In this document: positions 7,050 to 15,110 of the stretch, piece after piece
Position numbering within the stretch: the first letter of the stretch is position 1
Layout: each line of letters starts with the position of its first letter
Source of the DNA: Nitrobacter vulgaris
Lineage (GTDB): Bacteria; Pseudomonadota; Alphaproteobacteria; Rhizobiales; Xanthobacteraceae
Direction: 5' to 3'
Length of the DNA stretch: 64,000 nt
Assembly (NCBI RefSeq): GCF_031453995.1
Contig: NZ_JAVDPZ010000006.1
Coordinates: forward strand, 1-64,000
The notes under the pieces: model-generated
The model's database searches: none
Told to the model about the DNA's origin: nothing
The model's input: only the letters and a program-made list of their open reading frames with translations
Made by a program: the position numbers and the translations under genes

Positions 7050-8271
7050 CTAAGGTTCTGTTGCCACAAATTTGCCACAAGAGGCGTCGGCTGATTGCCG
7101 TTTCATGCACGAGAGAACGCTCACGCGGTTCTCCTGTGCAGCCTCCGCGCGCTCGATAAGATGGCCGTAAACGTTCAGCGTGGTCTGGATGTTGCGGTGG
7201 CCCATCAGCGTCTGGATACGCTTCAGGTTCACCCGCTGATCGATCAGCATCGATGCATAGAAGTGCCGCAGATCATAGGGTTTGTATTTCGGCCTTGATC
7301 TTCTTCCGACCTTCAGTCCCTGTCACCATCAGCCCGGCTTCTTCGCAAACTGCCGCAAATCCGCGACTGCGCCAGTTTCTGACGCTTTGCCATTGCCCGG
7401 TGCTTGTCGGGAAGACGAGATCATGAGGATTGGCGATGGCGTGGTGCTCGGCGTAGTGACGGACCATCTCCAGCGTATCCTGGCTTAAATCAATGAACCG
7501 TCGGCCGGCACGCGTTTTAGTCACAGAAATCCGTGTGCCTCCGCCGTCAAGCGCGCGTTGCACTTCCACGCCGGTCGCTTTGATGCTGCTCTTTCCGAGC
7601 ACGAGATATTCTTGGGGCCGCATACCGGAATCGACGGCGAGATAGAGCATAGGGCGATATTTCGTCCACGCCTTCTGAATGGTGAGGTTCGGGGAATTCG
7701 CAAGCCGATCGGCGGCGGCAAGCAGTTGCTGAATTTCGTGCTCGGTGGGGATAACGACCGGCTCGTCATAACGCGACGATGCCGTAACGGTGACGCCTTC
7801 CGCCATGTCGGAGGCCAGAACACCCCGCCCCATGAGTTCTTTGATCATGGAATGGAACGACGTTAGAACCTTATTCGCGACATCGCGGCTGTGATGCTCA
7901 AGCAGCCACGAGCGAAACTGGATGATGTCAGGCTTCGTGAGTTCGTGAAGCTCCTTGTTCCAGGCGTAGCTATTGATAATCGCGGCGCGATACTCGTAGT
8001 TCGAAAGCGTATACCTAGTGACGGGCTCGCGCCCGTTGCGTCCCTCGCGCTCACATACGTCCAGCCATTTCTGAACACCTTGCGATACGGTTCGTATCTC
8101 TGAGCTTAGCGGCGTTGCGATTGTGCGCGCGGCTGAATCATCTCTAAAAGCAAGCGCTTCCTTGCGCGTCGCGAAAGACTTATAGGCATAGCCTGTTTTT
8201 GACGATTTGCTTGGGTAACGTACTTGGTAAGTCGTGCCGTTCCTGCCTACCCGTTTTCTTATATCTGACAT
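7050..8271 (-). pseudogene. Tyrosine recombinase/integrase, broken by one frameshift
   Basis: Two consecutive frames together make one phage-type integrase of about 405 residues. The first (8271 to 7273, 332 residues) has an N-terminal AP2/SAM-like DNA-binding part, a core-binding domain and the first catalytic Arg in DSGMRPQEYLVL. The second (down to 7050) has MGHRNIQTTLNVYGH, with the catalytic His and Tyr. Between them, the +1 frame encodes KYKPYDLRHFYASM, which carries the HxxR box, so a single-base change near 7285-7300 restores the protein. A sequencing error cannot be excluded. Integrases of this kind target tRNA genes, and the tRNA-Val core is next to its 3' end. Confidence 0.85.
7061..7080. 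repeat. Tandem TTGCCACAA sites at the integrase 3' end
   Basis: Two copies (7061-7069 and 7072-7080) lie inside the last codons of the integrase pseudogene and match the set at 6800-6850 on the other side of the tRNA-Val core. The spacing and the placement on both sides of one core resemble an attP site with P and P' arms. Confidence 0.5.
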
Positions 8272-8316
8272 TAATCCTAGTGAGTCATATCCGACCCAAC
8301 AAAAGCAAGAATAAAA

Positions 8317-8550
8317 TCAATACCTGGCGTTGTTCTCCGCCTCCGCTTGCGCGTCCATGTAGATTTTAACAAGCGTGCCCCTCTCAATCCGCAGCTTGCC
8401 GTCAATCGGGTCTATGAAAAACGGAAGCTTCCTTGCGCCGGTAGCATCCTTGTCGGCTGCTCGCTTCATCTGACGCTCGTTCAACTCCACACCCATGTCG
8501 GCAAGAACCTGCCGGGCCTGATTGAGATCGATGTAGCAAGGCGGCTTCAC
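8317..8550 (-). CDS. Small hypothetical protein, second gene of a pair
   Basis: The 77-residue hydrophilic protein starts MKPPCYIDLNQARQVLADMG and includes NERQMKRAADKD and a LPFFIDPIDGKLRIER segment. The latter reads like the short winged or excisionase-type modules that sit next to integrases, but I do not assign a family. Its ATG overlaps the stop of the upstream gene by 4 bp (ATGA), implying translational coupling. It ends 45 bp before the integrase pseudogene start, so the three genes are probably one transcript. A recombination directionality factor is a reasonable guess. Confidence 0.6.
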   Translation of the reverse strand: MKPPCYIDLNQARQVLADMGVELNERQMKRAADKDATGARKLPFFIDPIDGKLRIERGTLVKIYMDAQAEAENNARY

Positions 8551-8828
8551 AGCTCGTAGTCCTTGCAGGCTGGGCGGTAATGATGCGTATCCATGTAGTA
8601 GACGCAGCCGCCTCCGGGCCTGCGCACCCTGATCTTTTCGCCATACTCGTTGGTGACAAAGATTTTGAGGCGGGGCGCGTTTACGTACTGGACGTTGTAA
8701 ATATCCTTGAGCGCCGCGAGGTCTGCCAGTATCGCCTGCTTGAGCTCGTCGAGACTGATGGTTCCGAGCTCCTTGTAACTGATAGTCAGCCCGTCGGGGT
8801 CAAACGGGCCACCCTTGTAGTTCTTCAT
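8547..8828 (-). CDS. Small hypothetical protein, first gene of a pair
   Basis: The 93-residue protein begins MKNYKGGPFDPDGLTISYKE and contains a hydrophilic helix (SLDELKQAILADLAALKDIY) followed by a basic beta-rich half with VRRPGGGCVYYMD and TYR-rich residues. I do not recognise a family. It is first in a run with the overlapping 77-residue gene and the integrase pseudogene, all on the minus strand. The region upstream (8829-9044) separates it from the divergent AlpA-type gene and could hold the promoters for both. Confidence 0.6.
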   Translation of the reverse strand: MKNYKGGPFDPDGLTISYKELGTISLDELKQAILADLAALKDIYNVQYVNAPRLKIFVTNEYGEKIRVRRPGGGCVYYMDTHHYRPACKDYEL

Positions 8829-9044
8829 CTAAAATCACGTTCTCAAATCAACTGCGTATATATTTTCATATTACAACTTTTGGTCGGCGCTTGGAAATTG
8901 CATACGCGCGTATTCGTCCAACCGGCCTCGCTTTCCATGAGCTGACCAGGGCCTGACCAACGCCGTCGATTTAAAGGGCCGCGCCGCAATCCAACATTTG
9001 GTGCAGGCCGCCTGACTCAATTGACGGCTGGTTGGCAGGCTCCC

Positions 9045-9281
9045 ATGCCCGTGAAGCAGCAGCTCCTACCTCTCGCGCCGCGCGGCCTCTCCCGCGTCCA
9101 GGCGGCAATGTATGTCGGCATATCGCCCGCCCTGTTCGATGAGCTGGTGAAGGACGGTCGCATGCCCAAGCCCCTGCGGATCAATAGCCGCACGATCTGG
9201 GACCGGATCAGGCTTGACGAGGCCTTCGAGGCGATTCTTGATGAAGAGTCCCGCACAGCAAACCCATGGGATGAGGACTGA
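9045..9281 (+). CDS. AlpA-like helix-turn-helix protein
   Basis: The 78-residue protein from the ATG at 9045 contains GLSRVQAAMYVGISPALFDE then LVKDGRMPKPLRINSRTIWD, the usual arrangement of AlpA/excisionase regulators (helix-turn-helix plus wing). A TTG at 9021 would add eight residues. It lies 24 bp upstream of the integrase frame at 9306 and on the same strand. AlpA-type proteins activate or direct excision by such integrases. The protein itself shows no damage. Confidence 0.8.
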   Translation: MPVKQQLLPLAPRGLSRVQAAMYVGISPALFDELVKDGRMPKPLRINSRTIWDRIRLDEAFEAILDEESRTANPWDED

Positions 9282-9305
9282 ACGCAGCAACGATTGGTGA
9301 CGCCA

Positions 9306-10462
9306 ATGGCGAAAATTCGGATGCGCGACGGGCTTGGCGACATGCGCCTCAAGTTTCTGATCGAGGATACCGATCGCCATGGCAATGTGCGGCTCTACGT
9401 CCGCAAGCGCGGCACACCGAAAGTCCGGCTGCTGCAAGCGCCCGGCACCCGCGAATTCCTCGAAGAGTATTGGTCTGCGGTGAAGGGCAACGCGCCCGCC
9501 ACCGAAGACCGGCCCGTTCTGACCGCGCCTGTCAAAGGCACGCTGCACTGGCTCTGCACGCAGTATTTTGCCTCCGCGGACTTCAAGGGCCTGACAGACC
9601 GGACGCGCTATGTGCGCCGCCGCATCCTCGATGCGATCTGTAAGCGCGACGGCGACAGCCGTTCGCGCAACTGGAGCCGCGCCATGTACGCAAGCGCCGC
9701 GACGAACGCTCCGACAAGCCCGAAGCTGCGAACGGATTGGTGAAGGCGCTGCGACAATTATTCAATTTCGCAGTCGAATACGAGCTGACACAGCGCAATC
9801 CGGCGAAAGATGTGCCCTATCTCAAGTCCGGCTCCGAAGGCTTCCATAGCTGGACGCTTGAAGAGGTCCGCAAGTTCGAGAAGCGGCACAAGCCGGGCAG
9901 CAAGGCGCGGCTGGCGCTTGCGCTGCTGCTTTACACCGGCCAGCGCCGCTCCGATGTTGTTGCGCTCGGCCCCCAGCATGTGAAGGACGGCTGGATCACC
10001 CTCACGCAGGTCAAGAACCGCAAGCGCAAGCCGGTGACGCTCTCGATCCCTCTGCTACCCGAGCTGGCCGCCGAGCTTGCGGCCGAGCAGGTCGGCAATC
10101 TTGCCTTCCTCGTCACCGAGTTCGGCAAGCCGTTCACATCCAACGGCTTCGGCAACTGGTTCCGCAAACGCTGCGACGAAGCGGGCCTGCCCCACTGCAC
10201 GGCGCACGGTCTGCGCAAGGCCGGAGCCGCGATCGCTGCCGAGAACGGCGCGACCGAGCGCCAGCTCATGGCGATCTTCGGCTGGTCGACGATGAAGGAA
10301 GCGGCGCGCTACACGAAGGCGGCGCGGCAGAAGGTGCTGGCAGCGTCCGGCATGAAGCTGCTCACGCTGGATCAAACACCGAACAAAAGTGTCCCACTTT
10401 TTCCCGTGCCGGAAGACGGTGGGACACTTTCTGCAGCTAAGCCTTTGAAAGATCGAGCCTGA
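9306..10462 (+). pseudogene. Tyrosine recombinase/integrase for tRNA-Phe, broken by one frameshift
   Basis: The first frame (9306 to about 9655) gives the DNA-binding N-terminus. The remainder continues in another frame through QLEPRHVRKRRDERSDKPEA to the catalytic domain (LYTGQRRSDVVAL with Arg, HGLRKAGAA with the HxxR box, and a final Tyr in AARYTKAA), ending at 10462. The switch needs one extra base at GACGGCGACAGCC near 9655, probably a lost A in an AAG codon, so a sequencing error is possible. The gene's 3' end lies 9 bp from the att core in tRNA-Phe, as is typical of the integrase that inserted the island. Confidence 0.88.
10385..10430. repeat. Inverted GTGGGACACTT repeats near attR
   Basis: AAAAGTGTCCCAC at 10385-10397 and GGTGGGACACTTT at 10418-10430 lie inside the 3' coding end of the integrase, 40-90 bp from the attR core. 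They match the pair at 4312-4369 near attL. Shared repeats at both ends support their being recombinase or directionality-factor binding sites. Confidence 0.55.
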
Positions 10463-10471
10463 AACTCAAGG

Positions 10472-10491
10472 ATGGTGCCCAGGGGCGGGAT
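10472..10491. repeat. attR: right copy of the 20-bp repeat, inside tRNA-Phe
   Basis: This is the right boundary of the island. The same 20 bases occur at 4258-4277. This copy forms the 3' end of the functional tRNA gene, so the inserted element restored the gene on integration. Confidence 0.9.
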
Positions 10492-10548
10492 CGAACCACC
10501 GACACTGCGATTTTCAGTCGCATGCTCTACCAACTGAGCTACCTGGGC
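10473..10548 (-). tRNA. tRNA-Phe (GAA)
   Basis: The minus strand folds into a complete 76-nt tRNA including the encoded CCA: acceptor GCCCAGG/CCTGGGC, D-arm AGCTC...GAGC, anticodon loop CTGAAAA with GAA, and T-arm GGTTCGATCC. It is the integration target of the island on its 3' side. The 5' side faces yacG-maf, a common alphaproteobacterial neighbourhood for this tRNA. Confidence 0.97.
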
Positions 10549-10744
10549 GTCGTCCGGCTACAGCCGGGCGCGCCGGTTTATAGTCAGGCCCGATGGCCGT
10601 GTCCACCCGTCCGCCGAATTAGCGTCGCCAGGCGTTCAAGGCTTTGACCCGAGCTCAACCCCGAAAGCCGCCGGACCCGGCGTTCACTCTCACAGAAGCG
10701 CACGGAAGCCGGCAAAACCAATCCGTCTCGCTGAGACCGGACAC

Positions 10745-10927
10745 CTATTCCTCATCCTCGCCGTCCGACTTGTTGACCGGAATAACGTAAGAACCGGACA
10801 GCCAGCGGTTCAGATCCACGTCGCGGCAGCGTTCCGAGCAAAACGGACGCGAAGCCTCGACTGATGGCTTGCCGCAGATCGGGCACGGCTTCTCCGGCCG
10901 CGCGCCGGCCGGTTTCCTAACCGGCAT
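10745..10927 (-). CDS. yacG: YacG zinc-binding DNA gyrase inhibitor
   Basis: The 60-residue protein carries the four-Cys zinc site CPICGK ... FCSERCRDVDLNRW that defines the YacG/DUF329 family. In Escherichia coli, YacG binds GyrB and inhibits gyrase. The C-terminus is acidic (GEDEE). The start codon overlaps the end of maf by 11 bp, so the two are co-translated. The maf-yacG-tRNA-Phe order supports the call. Confidence 0.95.
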   Translation of the reverse strand: MPVRKPAGARPEKPCPICGKPSVEASRPFCSERCRDVDLNRWLSGSYVIPVNKSDGEDEE

Positions 10928-11540
10928 TCAACCAGCCGGCGCGGATCGGAAATTCCTCGCCGCCGAGTAGCGCAATCGACTCGTTGAGTGGCAATCCGAC
11001 CACATTGGTATAGGAGCCCACGAGCTTGACCACGAACGAACCGGCGATGCCCTGAACCGCGTAGCCGCCTGCCTTGCCTCGCCATTCGCCGGAGCCGATG
11101 TAGGCTCGAATGTCTTCCTCGGTCAGTCGTTTGAAGCGAACACGCGTTTCGACCAGCCGCTGACGAAAGTTTTCCTTCGGCGTCACGAGGCATACCGCGG
11201 TGTAGACGCGATGATTGCGACCCGAGAGCAGCCGCAGGCACTGGGAGGCCTCATCGACCAGGTCGGCCTTGGGCAGGATGCGGCGGCCGACTGCGACAAC
11301 GGTATCGGCAGCCAGAATGAACGAGCCGCGCAGTTCGTCGTCGAGCTGCAACGCTCTCAAGGCTGCATCAGCCTTGGCGCGAGCAAGGCGATTGGCGCAG
11401 GCGCGCGGAAGCTCCCCTTTCGTCGGCGTCTCGTCAATATCGACAGGCCGCAGCGCGTCGGGTTCGATGCCTGCCTGGTTGAGGAGGCTAAGCCGTCGCG
11501 GCGAACCGGAGGCGAGTACGAGTTTGGGGCGGCCTGACAT
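10917..11540 (-). CDS. maf: Maf-type nucleoside triphosphate pyrophosphatase
   Basis: The 207-residue protein opens with LVLASGSPRRLSLLNQAGI, the family's phosphate-binding loop, followed by DETP, SFILAADTVVAVGRRILPK and GEWRGKAGGYAVQGIAGSF. Maf enzymes hydrolyse non-canonical or modified nucleoside triphosphates to monophosphates and are linked to septum control and nucleotide house-cleaning. It is first in the maf-yacG pair. In related genomes infA often precedes maf, but here the upstream space holds only a repeat element. Confidence 0.95.
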   Translation of the reverse strand: MSGRPKLVLASGSPRRLSLLNQAGIEPDALRPVDIDETPTKGELPRACANRLARAKADAALRALQLDDELRGSFILAADTVVAVGRRILPKADLVDEASQCLRLLSGRNHRVYTAVCLVTPKENFRQRLVETRVRFKRLTEEDIRAYIGSGEWRGKAGGYAVQGIAGSFVVKLVGSYTNVVGLPLNESIALLGGEEFPIRAGWLNAG

Positions 11541-11553
11541 GCGGTTTCGTGTC

Positions 11554-11690
11554 TATAGCGTTTTCGAGCGAAGTGGAATCCTGTTCGCGTGAAGAAAACG
11601 CGTCAAATCCGGTTTTCGGACAAGATCATGTTCGGTTGAAGAAAATATAGCAGAGCTTGATTCAACGCAGTTGAATTCGGACTCTTAAGG
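11554..11690. repeat. Dispersed palindromic repeat, composite copy
   Basis: Two blocks are joined. Block A (11554-11607: TATAGCGTTTTCGAGCGAAG then CGTGAAGAAAACGCGTCAAA) recurs at 46709-46757, partly at 13082-13125, and in reverse at 32860-32878. Block B (11608-11690: CCGGTTTTCGGACAAGATCATG and a CAAC-CAGTTGAAT-CGGACTCT tail) recurs at 24859-24960 and in reverse at 14410-14458. Together with following non-coding sequence it fills the gap 11541-11845, in which I see no gene. Confidence 0.7.
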
Positions 11691-11845
11691 GCAGGGATCG
11701 AGTGCGCGGAAGCTATCGGAACGCGCCCGGTTCCACAACCGTGACTGCAACGATGTTCCGCTCTCCAAGCCCTTAAGAGCGTTCCGGTGGCGGGGGATGA
11801 CCGATTGGCGGCTGACATCTGTCGAGGGGTTGCTACACAGGAGCG

Positions 11846-13042
11846 ATGCGGAGCCGAGTGATTCGCCGTTGTCACCAAATCGTCGTGGGCGCATTGCTGC
11901 TTGCGCCGCTCGTTGACGTTTCCGAGGGCGCGGCCGCTCCCGCGACGCCAGCCGACGCGATGGCGCAGGCTGCGGCCCCGGCCGCAATTGCGGATTACCG
12001 CCGCAAGCTGAACGCGTATCAGGAGGCCCGCGCTGCTTTCGAGCAGGAGGCGGGCGCCTATTGGAACGCGATTGCTGACAAGAGGCGTATTCGCAGTGCC
12101 AAGCGACGCAGCCACCAGTCGATCACGCTTGACGACTACGTGCTGGCCCGGCCTCCGCTCTACGAGGGACCGCACCGCCCGATCAACCCGGAGCCGGAAG
12201 AGGGGCCTGCGCCGCGGCAGCGCAAACACATTCCCGTTGTCGCCGATTTCCTGAAGGCTGCGGCGGAGCAGTTCCAGTTCGCGCCGCAGCGGCCTAGAAC
12301 CGAAATCGATTTCAAGCGCGCCTATGCGCGGGTGGCGCAAGCCTACGGCCTGACGAAGGAGCAGGCGGTTCGGGTCTATTCGTTCGAGACCGGCGGCAAC
12401 GGCAATCACGACATGCAATCGGGTCTCAGCACGTCCCGACCGGGATCCCGCGCGATCTCCACCGCGATTGGCTATAACCAGTTGCTCACCACCAACAGCG
12501 TCGAACTTCTCGCCGAGCAAGGCGATGACATCCTGCGCGCGCTTGGGGAGAAAGCGGCGCGATTGTCAGGACCGCAGCGCGCCGCGATGGAGCGCAAGAT
12601 CGCGGCGATCAAGCGGATGGTCGCCTACGCACACTCGGTGCCCGATACCTGGAGCGCGCACGAGAGGCTTGCCGATACGCCGAAAGGCTGGGCGATCCAT
12701 GCGCTGGTGCTGGATATCGATGTCGGTCCGCTGTTGCAGACCCACAAGCTCCTGACCTCGATCATCTTCGCACGCAACAAGGGCTACGCTCGTCCGCTGA
12801 CCGCCGCCGAACTGGAGATGATGAATCTCACCGGTGACGGCACCGGCCTCGACATGGTGACGATGCCGCCGGCGATGCGAGAACGCGTCCCGACAGCGAA
12901 TTTTTTCCAGCGTCAGGGCTACGAACGCAATCCGGTGGCGATCCGTCACGACACGGTGGCGAAGCTGCTCGCGGTCACCGACGCCCGGATGGACAGCAAC
13001 AGCGCGAAGCCGGGTGCGCGGGATCTGGCGGCGGCGTTCTGA
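11846..13042 (+). CDS. Exported protein of unknown function, possible lysozyme-like fold
   Basis: The 398-residue protein begins with a signal peptide (MRSRVIRRCHQIVVGALLLA, cleaved near Glu-Gly-Ala-Ala-Ala). Residues 40-130 are charged and Pro-rich. Residues 150-300 contain YGLTKEQAVRVYSFETGGNG followed by GYNQLLTTNSVELLAEQGDD. A Glu after a helix and a later GYNQLL block is reminiscent of lytic transglycosylases, but no family is assigned. An AGGAG lies just before the ATG. The gene stands alone between repeat elements, upstream of the thiolase gene. Confidence 0.75.
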   Translation: MRSRVIRRCHQIVVGALLLAPLVDVSEGAAAPATPADAMAQAAAPAAIADYRRKLNAYQEARAAFEQEAGAYWNAIADKRRIRSAKRRSHQSITLDDYVLARPPLYEGPHRPINPEPEEGPAPRQRKHIPVVADFLKAAAEQFQFAPQRPRTEIDFKRAYARVAQAYGLTKEQAVRVYSFETGGNGNHDMQSGLSTSRPGSRAISTAIGYNQLLTTNSVELLAEQGDDILRALGEKAARLSGPQRAAMERKIAAIKRMVAYAHSVPDTWSAHERLADTPKGWAIHALVLDIDVGPLLQTHKLLTSIIFARNKGYARPLTAAELEMMNLTGDGTGLDMVTMPPAMRERVPTANFFQRQGYERNPVAIRHDTVAKLLAVTDARMDSNSAKPGARDLAAAF

Positions 13043-13152
13043 CGGGAGTCTCCGAACGCAGAATGTCCCCGGGATTGATCTGAGGATGGATTCTAGTTCG
13101 CGTTGAAGAAAACGAGAGATCAAATGACCCAAATTTTGTCAGGAGGTCGCCG

Positions 13153-14340
13153 ATGACCGAAGCCGTGATCGTCTCCACCGCCCGCACGCCGATCGGAAAG
13201 GCCTATAGGGGCGCTCTCAACGCCACTGAAGGCGCGACCCTGCTCGGCCATGCCATCGGAGAAGCCGTTATTCGCGCCAAAGTTGATCCCATGGAGATCG
13301 AGGACGTGGTGATGGGTGTCGCCATGCAGCAGGGTACCACAGGCGGCAACATCGCCCGCAAGGCGCTGCTTCGTGCCGGGCTCCCCGTAACCGTGGCCGG
13401 CACCACCATCGACCGTCAATGCGCCTCGGGCCTTCAGGCGATCGCTCTCGCCGCGCGCTCGGTCCTGTTCGACGGCGTCGGAATCGCGGTCGGCGGCGGC
13501 GGCGAATCAATCAGTCTGGTGCAGAACGAACACGCCAACACCTTCCACGCGAAAGATCCCGCGCTCCTCGAGATCAAAAGCGAAGTCTACATGCCCATGA
13601 TCGACACCGCGGAAGTGGTGGCGAAGCGCTACGGCATCTCGCGCGAGGCGCAGGATGAATACGCGCTGGAAAGCCAGCGTCGCACCGCGGCCGCGCAGCA
13701 GGTCGGCAGATTCAAGGACGAGCTGGCGCCGATCTCCACAAGAATGGCGATCGTCGACAAGCAGACCAAAGAGGTCACGTTCAAGGACGTGACGCTGTCG
13801 CAGGACGAAGGTCCGCGTCCTGATACGACCGCTGAAGGTCTCGCCGGGCTTAAGCCGGTCCGTGGCGAAGGCTTCACGATCACAGCCGGCAACGCCAGCC
13901 AGTTATCGGATGGCGCCAGCGCTAGCGTGATCATGAGCGACAAGGAGGCGTCGAGGCGCGGCCTGAAGCCGCTCGGTATCTTCCGCGGCTTCGTCGCCGC
14001 GGGCTGTGAGCCCGATGAAATGGGCATCGGGCCGGTGTTCGCGGTGCCGCGCCTGCTCAAGCGTCACGGCCTCACGGTGGAAGACATTGATCTCTGGGAG
14101 TTGAACGAGGCATTCGCGGTGCAGGTGATCTATTGCCGCGACAAGCTCGGCATCGATCCGGAGAAACTCAACGTCGACGGCGGCGCCATCGCGGTCGGCC
14201 ATCCCTATGGCATGTCGGGCGCGCGCCTCGCCGGCCATGCTCTGATCGAAGGACGCCGGCGCAAGGCCAGGTACGCCGTGGTTACCATGTGCGTTGGCGG
14301 CGGCATGGGCGCGGCAGGCCTGTTCGAGGTGCTCCCGTAA
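13153..14340 (+). CDS. Acetyl-CoA C-acetyltransferase (thiolase)
   Basis: The 395-residue protein has all thiolase signatures: the nucleophilic Cys in DRQCASGLQA (about residue 91), NEAF near residue 318, the His of GGAIAVGHPYGMSGAR (about 350) and the second Cys in MCVGGGMGAA (about 380). It forms or cleaves acetoacetyl-CoA or longer 3-ketoacyl-CoAs in the cytoplasm. The strong AGGAGG ribosome-binding site at 13140-13146 fixes the start. Adjacent genes are not fatty-acid genes, so the preferred chain length cannot be told. Confidence 0.95.
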   Translation: MTEAVIVSTARTPIGKAYRGALNATEGATLLGHAIGEAVIRAKVDPMEIEDVVMGVAMQQGTTGGNIARKALLRAGLPVTVAGTTIDRQCASGLQAIALAARSVLFDGVGIAVGGGGESISLVQNEHANTFHAKDPALLEIKSEVYMPMIDTAEVVAKRYGISREAQDEYALESQRRTAAAQQVGRFKDELAPISTRMAIVDKQTKEVTFKDVTLSQDEGPRPDTTAEGLAGLKPVRGEGFTITAGNASQLSDGASASVIMSDKEASRRGLKPLGIFRGFVAAGCEPDEMGIGPVFAVPRLLKRHGLTVEDIDLWELNEAFAVQVIYCRDKLGIDPEKLNVDGGAIAVGHPYGMSGARLAGHALIEGRRRKARYAVVTMCVGGGMGAAGLFEVLP

Positions 14341-14409
14341 GCTTCCTTGGCGAACCTGAAGCGCGGAATCCACACAAGTGCATGGATTCCGCATCGCATT
14401 CTTTCGATC

Positions 14410-14458
14410 GAGCATGATCTTGTCCGAAAACCGGTTTCCATTTTTCGGGATCATGCTC
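14410..14458. repeat. Dispersed palindromic repeat (block B, reverse orientation)
   Basis: GAGCATGATC at 14410-14419 and GATCATGCTC at 14449-14458 are perfect inverted repeats around CCGAAAACCGGTTTCC. The same block lies in the opposite orientation at 24859-24903 and in part at 11608-11631. It sits between two convergent genes and may double as a transcription stop for both. Confidence 0.7.
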
Positions 14459-14478
14459 CAAGGGCAATCGGCTCCCCG

Positions 14479-14865
14479 CTAATCCACCTCGATTTTGGTG
14501 ATGGTCTTTTCGGTATTTTTGGGATCGCCGCCGTCCCTGACGGAAAACTTCACCTTGTCGCCGGCGTGAACCGACTCTGACAGCTTGTGGTCGATCTTGA
14601 ACTGCGTGGCCGCGTCTTCGACGTCAGCCTTATCCTTCTCTTTTTCCTTAGCCTTATTCTCTTTCTCTTTATCTCCCTCCTTGCCCTTGTCGTCCTGCTC
14701 CTCCCGGATCGCAATCGTGCCGTTGAGCCGGTTGACGACCGTCACCAGACCCTTCCGGGTCTCCGCCGATGGCGTCTGCTGGGTCGGAGGCGTTGCTTGA
14801 GCGGAGGCCGTTGCGCCGACGATCGCGAACAAGGAGCCGGCCAGAATTATCTTTGCCAGTATCAT
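14479..14865 (-). CDS. Exported CusF-like OB-fold protein with a charged insert
   Basis: The 128-residue protein has a signal peptide ending at about Ala22 (Ala-Ser-Ala-Gln-Ala). It continues with GLVTVVNRLNGTIAIREEQ and, after the insert, FKIDHKLSESVHAGDKVKFS and TEKTITKIEVD. That beta-strand pattern (a short GxVxxV opening, then AGDKVKF, then a final TKI strand) fits the small periplasmic CusF copper-binding fold. Residues 56-82 are nearly all Lys, Glu and Asp, a charged spacer inside the barrel. The Met and His ligands used by CusF are not obvious, so metal binding is uncertain. It converges with the thiolase gene. Confidence 0.65.
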   Translation of the reverse strand: MILAKIILAGSLFAIVGATASAQATPPTQQTPSAETRKGLVTVVNRLNGTIAIREEQDDKGKEGDKEKENKAKEKEKDKADVEDAATQFKIDHKLSESVHAGDKVKFSVRDGGDPKNTEKTITKIEVD

Positions 14866-15110
14866 CTAGGGTCTTTCGGTTGCTGAAGAGTCATGGACAA
14901 ACGAATGTAATTTGCTTTCGGTCGGGCACTTCTGCCCGGCGAGACGGACGGTCGGATGGAAGCCGTGCCGGCATCTTATCCTTTCGTCGGGGGGAAGCGT
15001 GAATCAAAACGAAGGCACAAACTTGACCTTGGTCAGGCAATCCGCTTGCCTCGACCCTCCGCTTGCTTGGCGCAGCCGGGGAGCAAGCCCGCAAGTTTGA
15101 GAAGAAATTC

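Larger units (their letters stand above)
4258..10491. mobile_element. 6.2-kb genomic island integrated at tRNA-Phe(GAA)
   Basis: The element is delimited by 20-bp direct repeats (4258-4277 and 10472-10491) identical to the 3' end of tRNA-Phe. It contains an integrase pseudogene reading toward the tRNA, an AlpA-type factor, a second integrase pseudogene, a Fic protein, a HipB-like regulator and fragments of other genes. Inverted GTGGGACACTT repeats lie just inside both ends. Outside it, maf-yacG-tRNA-Phe is a normal chromosomal context. Because both integrases carry frameshifts, it is probably no longer self-mobile. It appears composite: it also contains an unused tRNA-Val-type attachment site. 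Confidence 0.88.

Noticed and set aside
6977..7050. Complete tRNA gene at the tRNA-Val-like segment
   Set aside because: Only the 3' 43 bases fold; the 5' half lacks acceptor and D-arm strands.
11603..12520. 305-codon minus-strand frame
   Set aside because: It is antisense to the exported protein gene at 11846-13042, is Arg-rich and has no family pattern.
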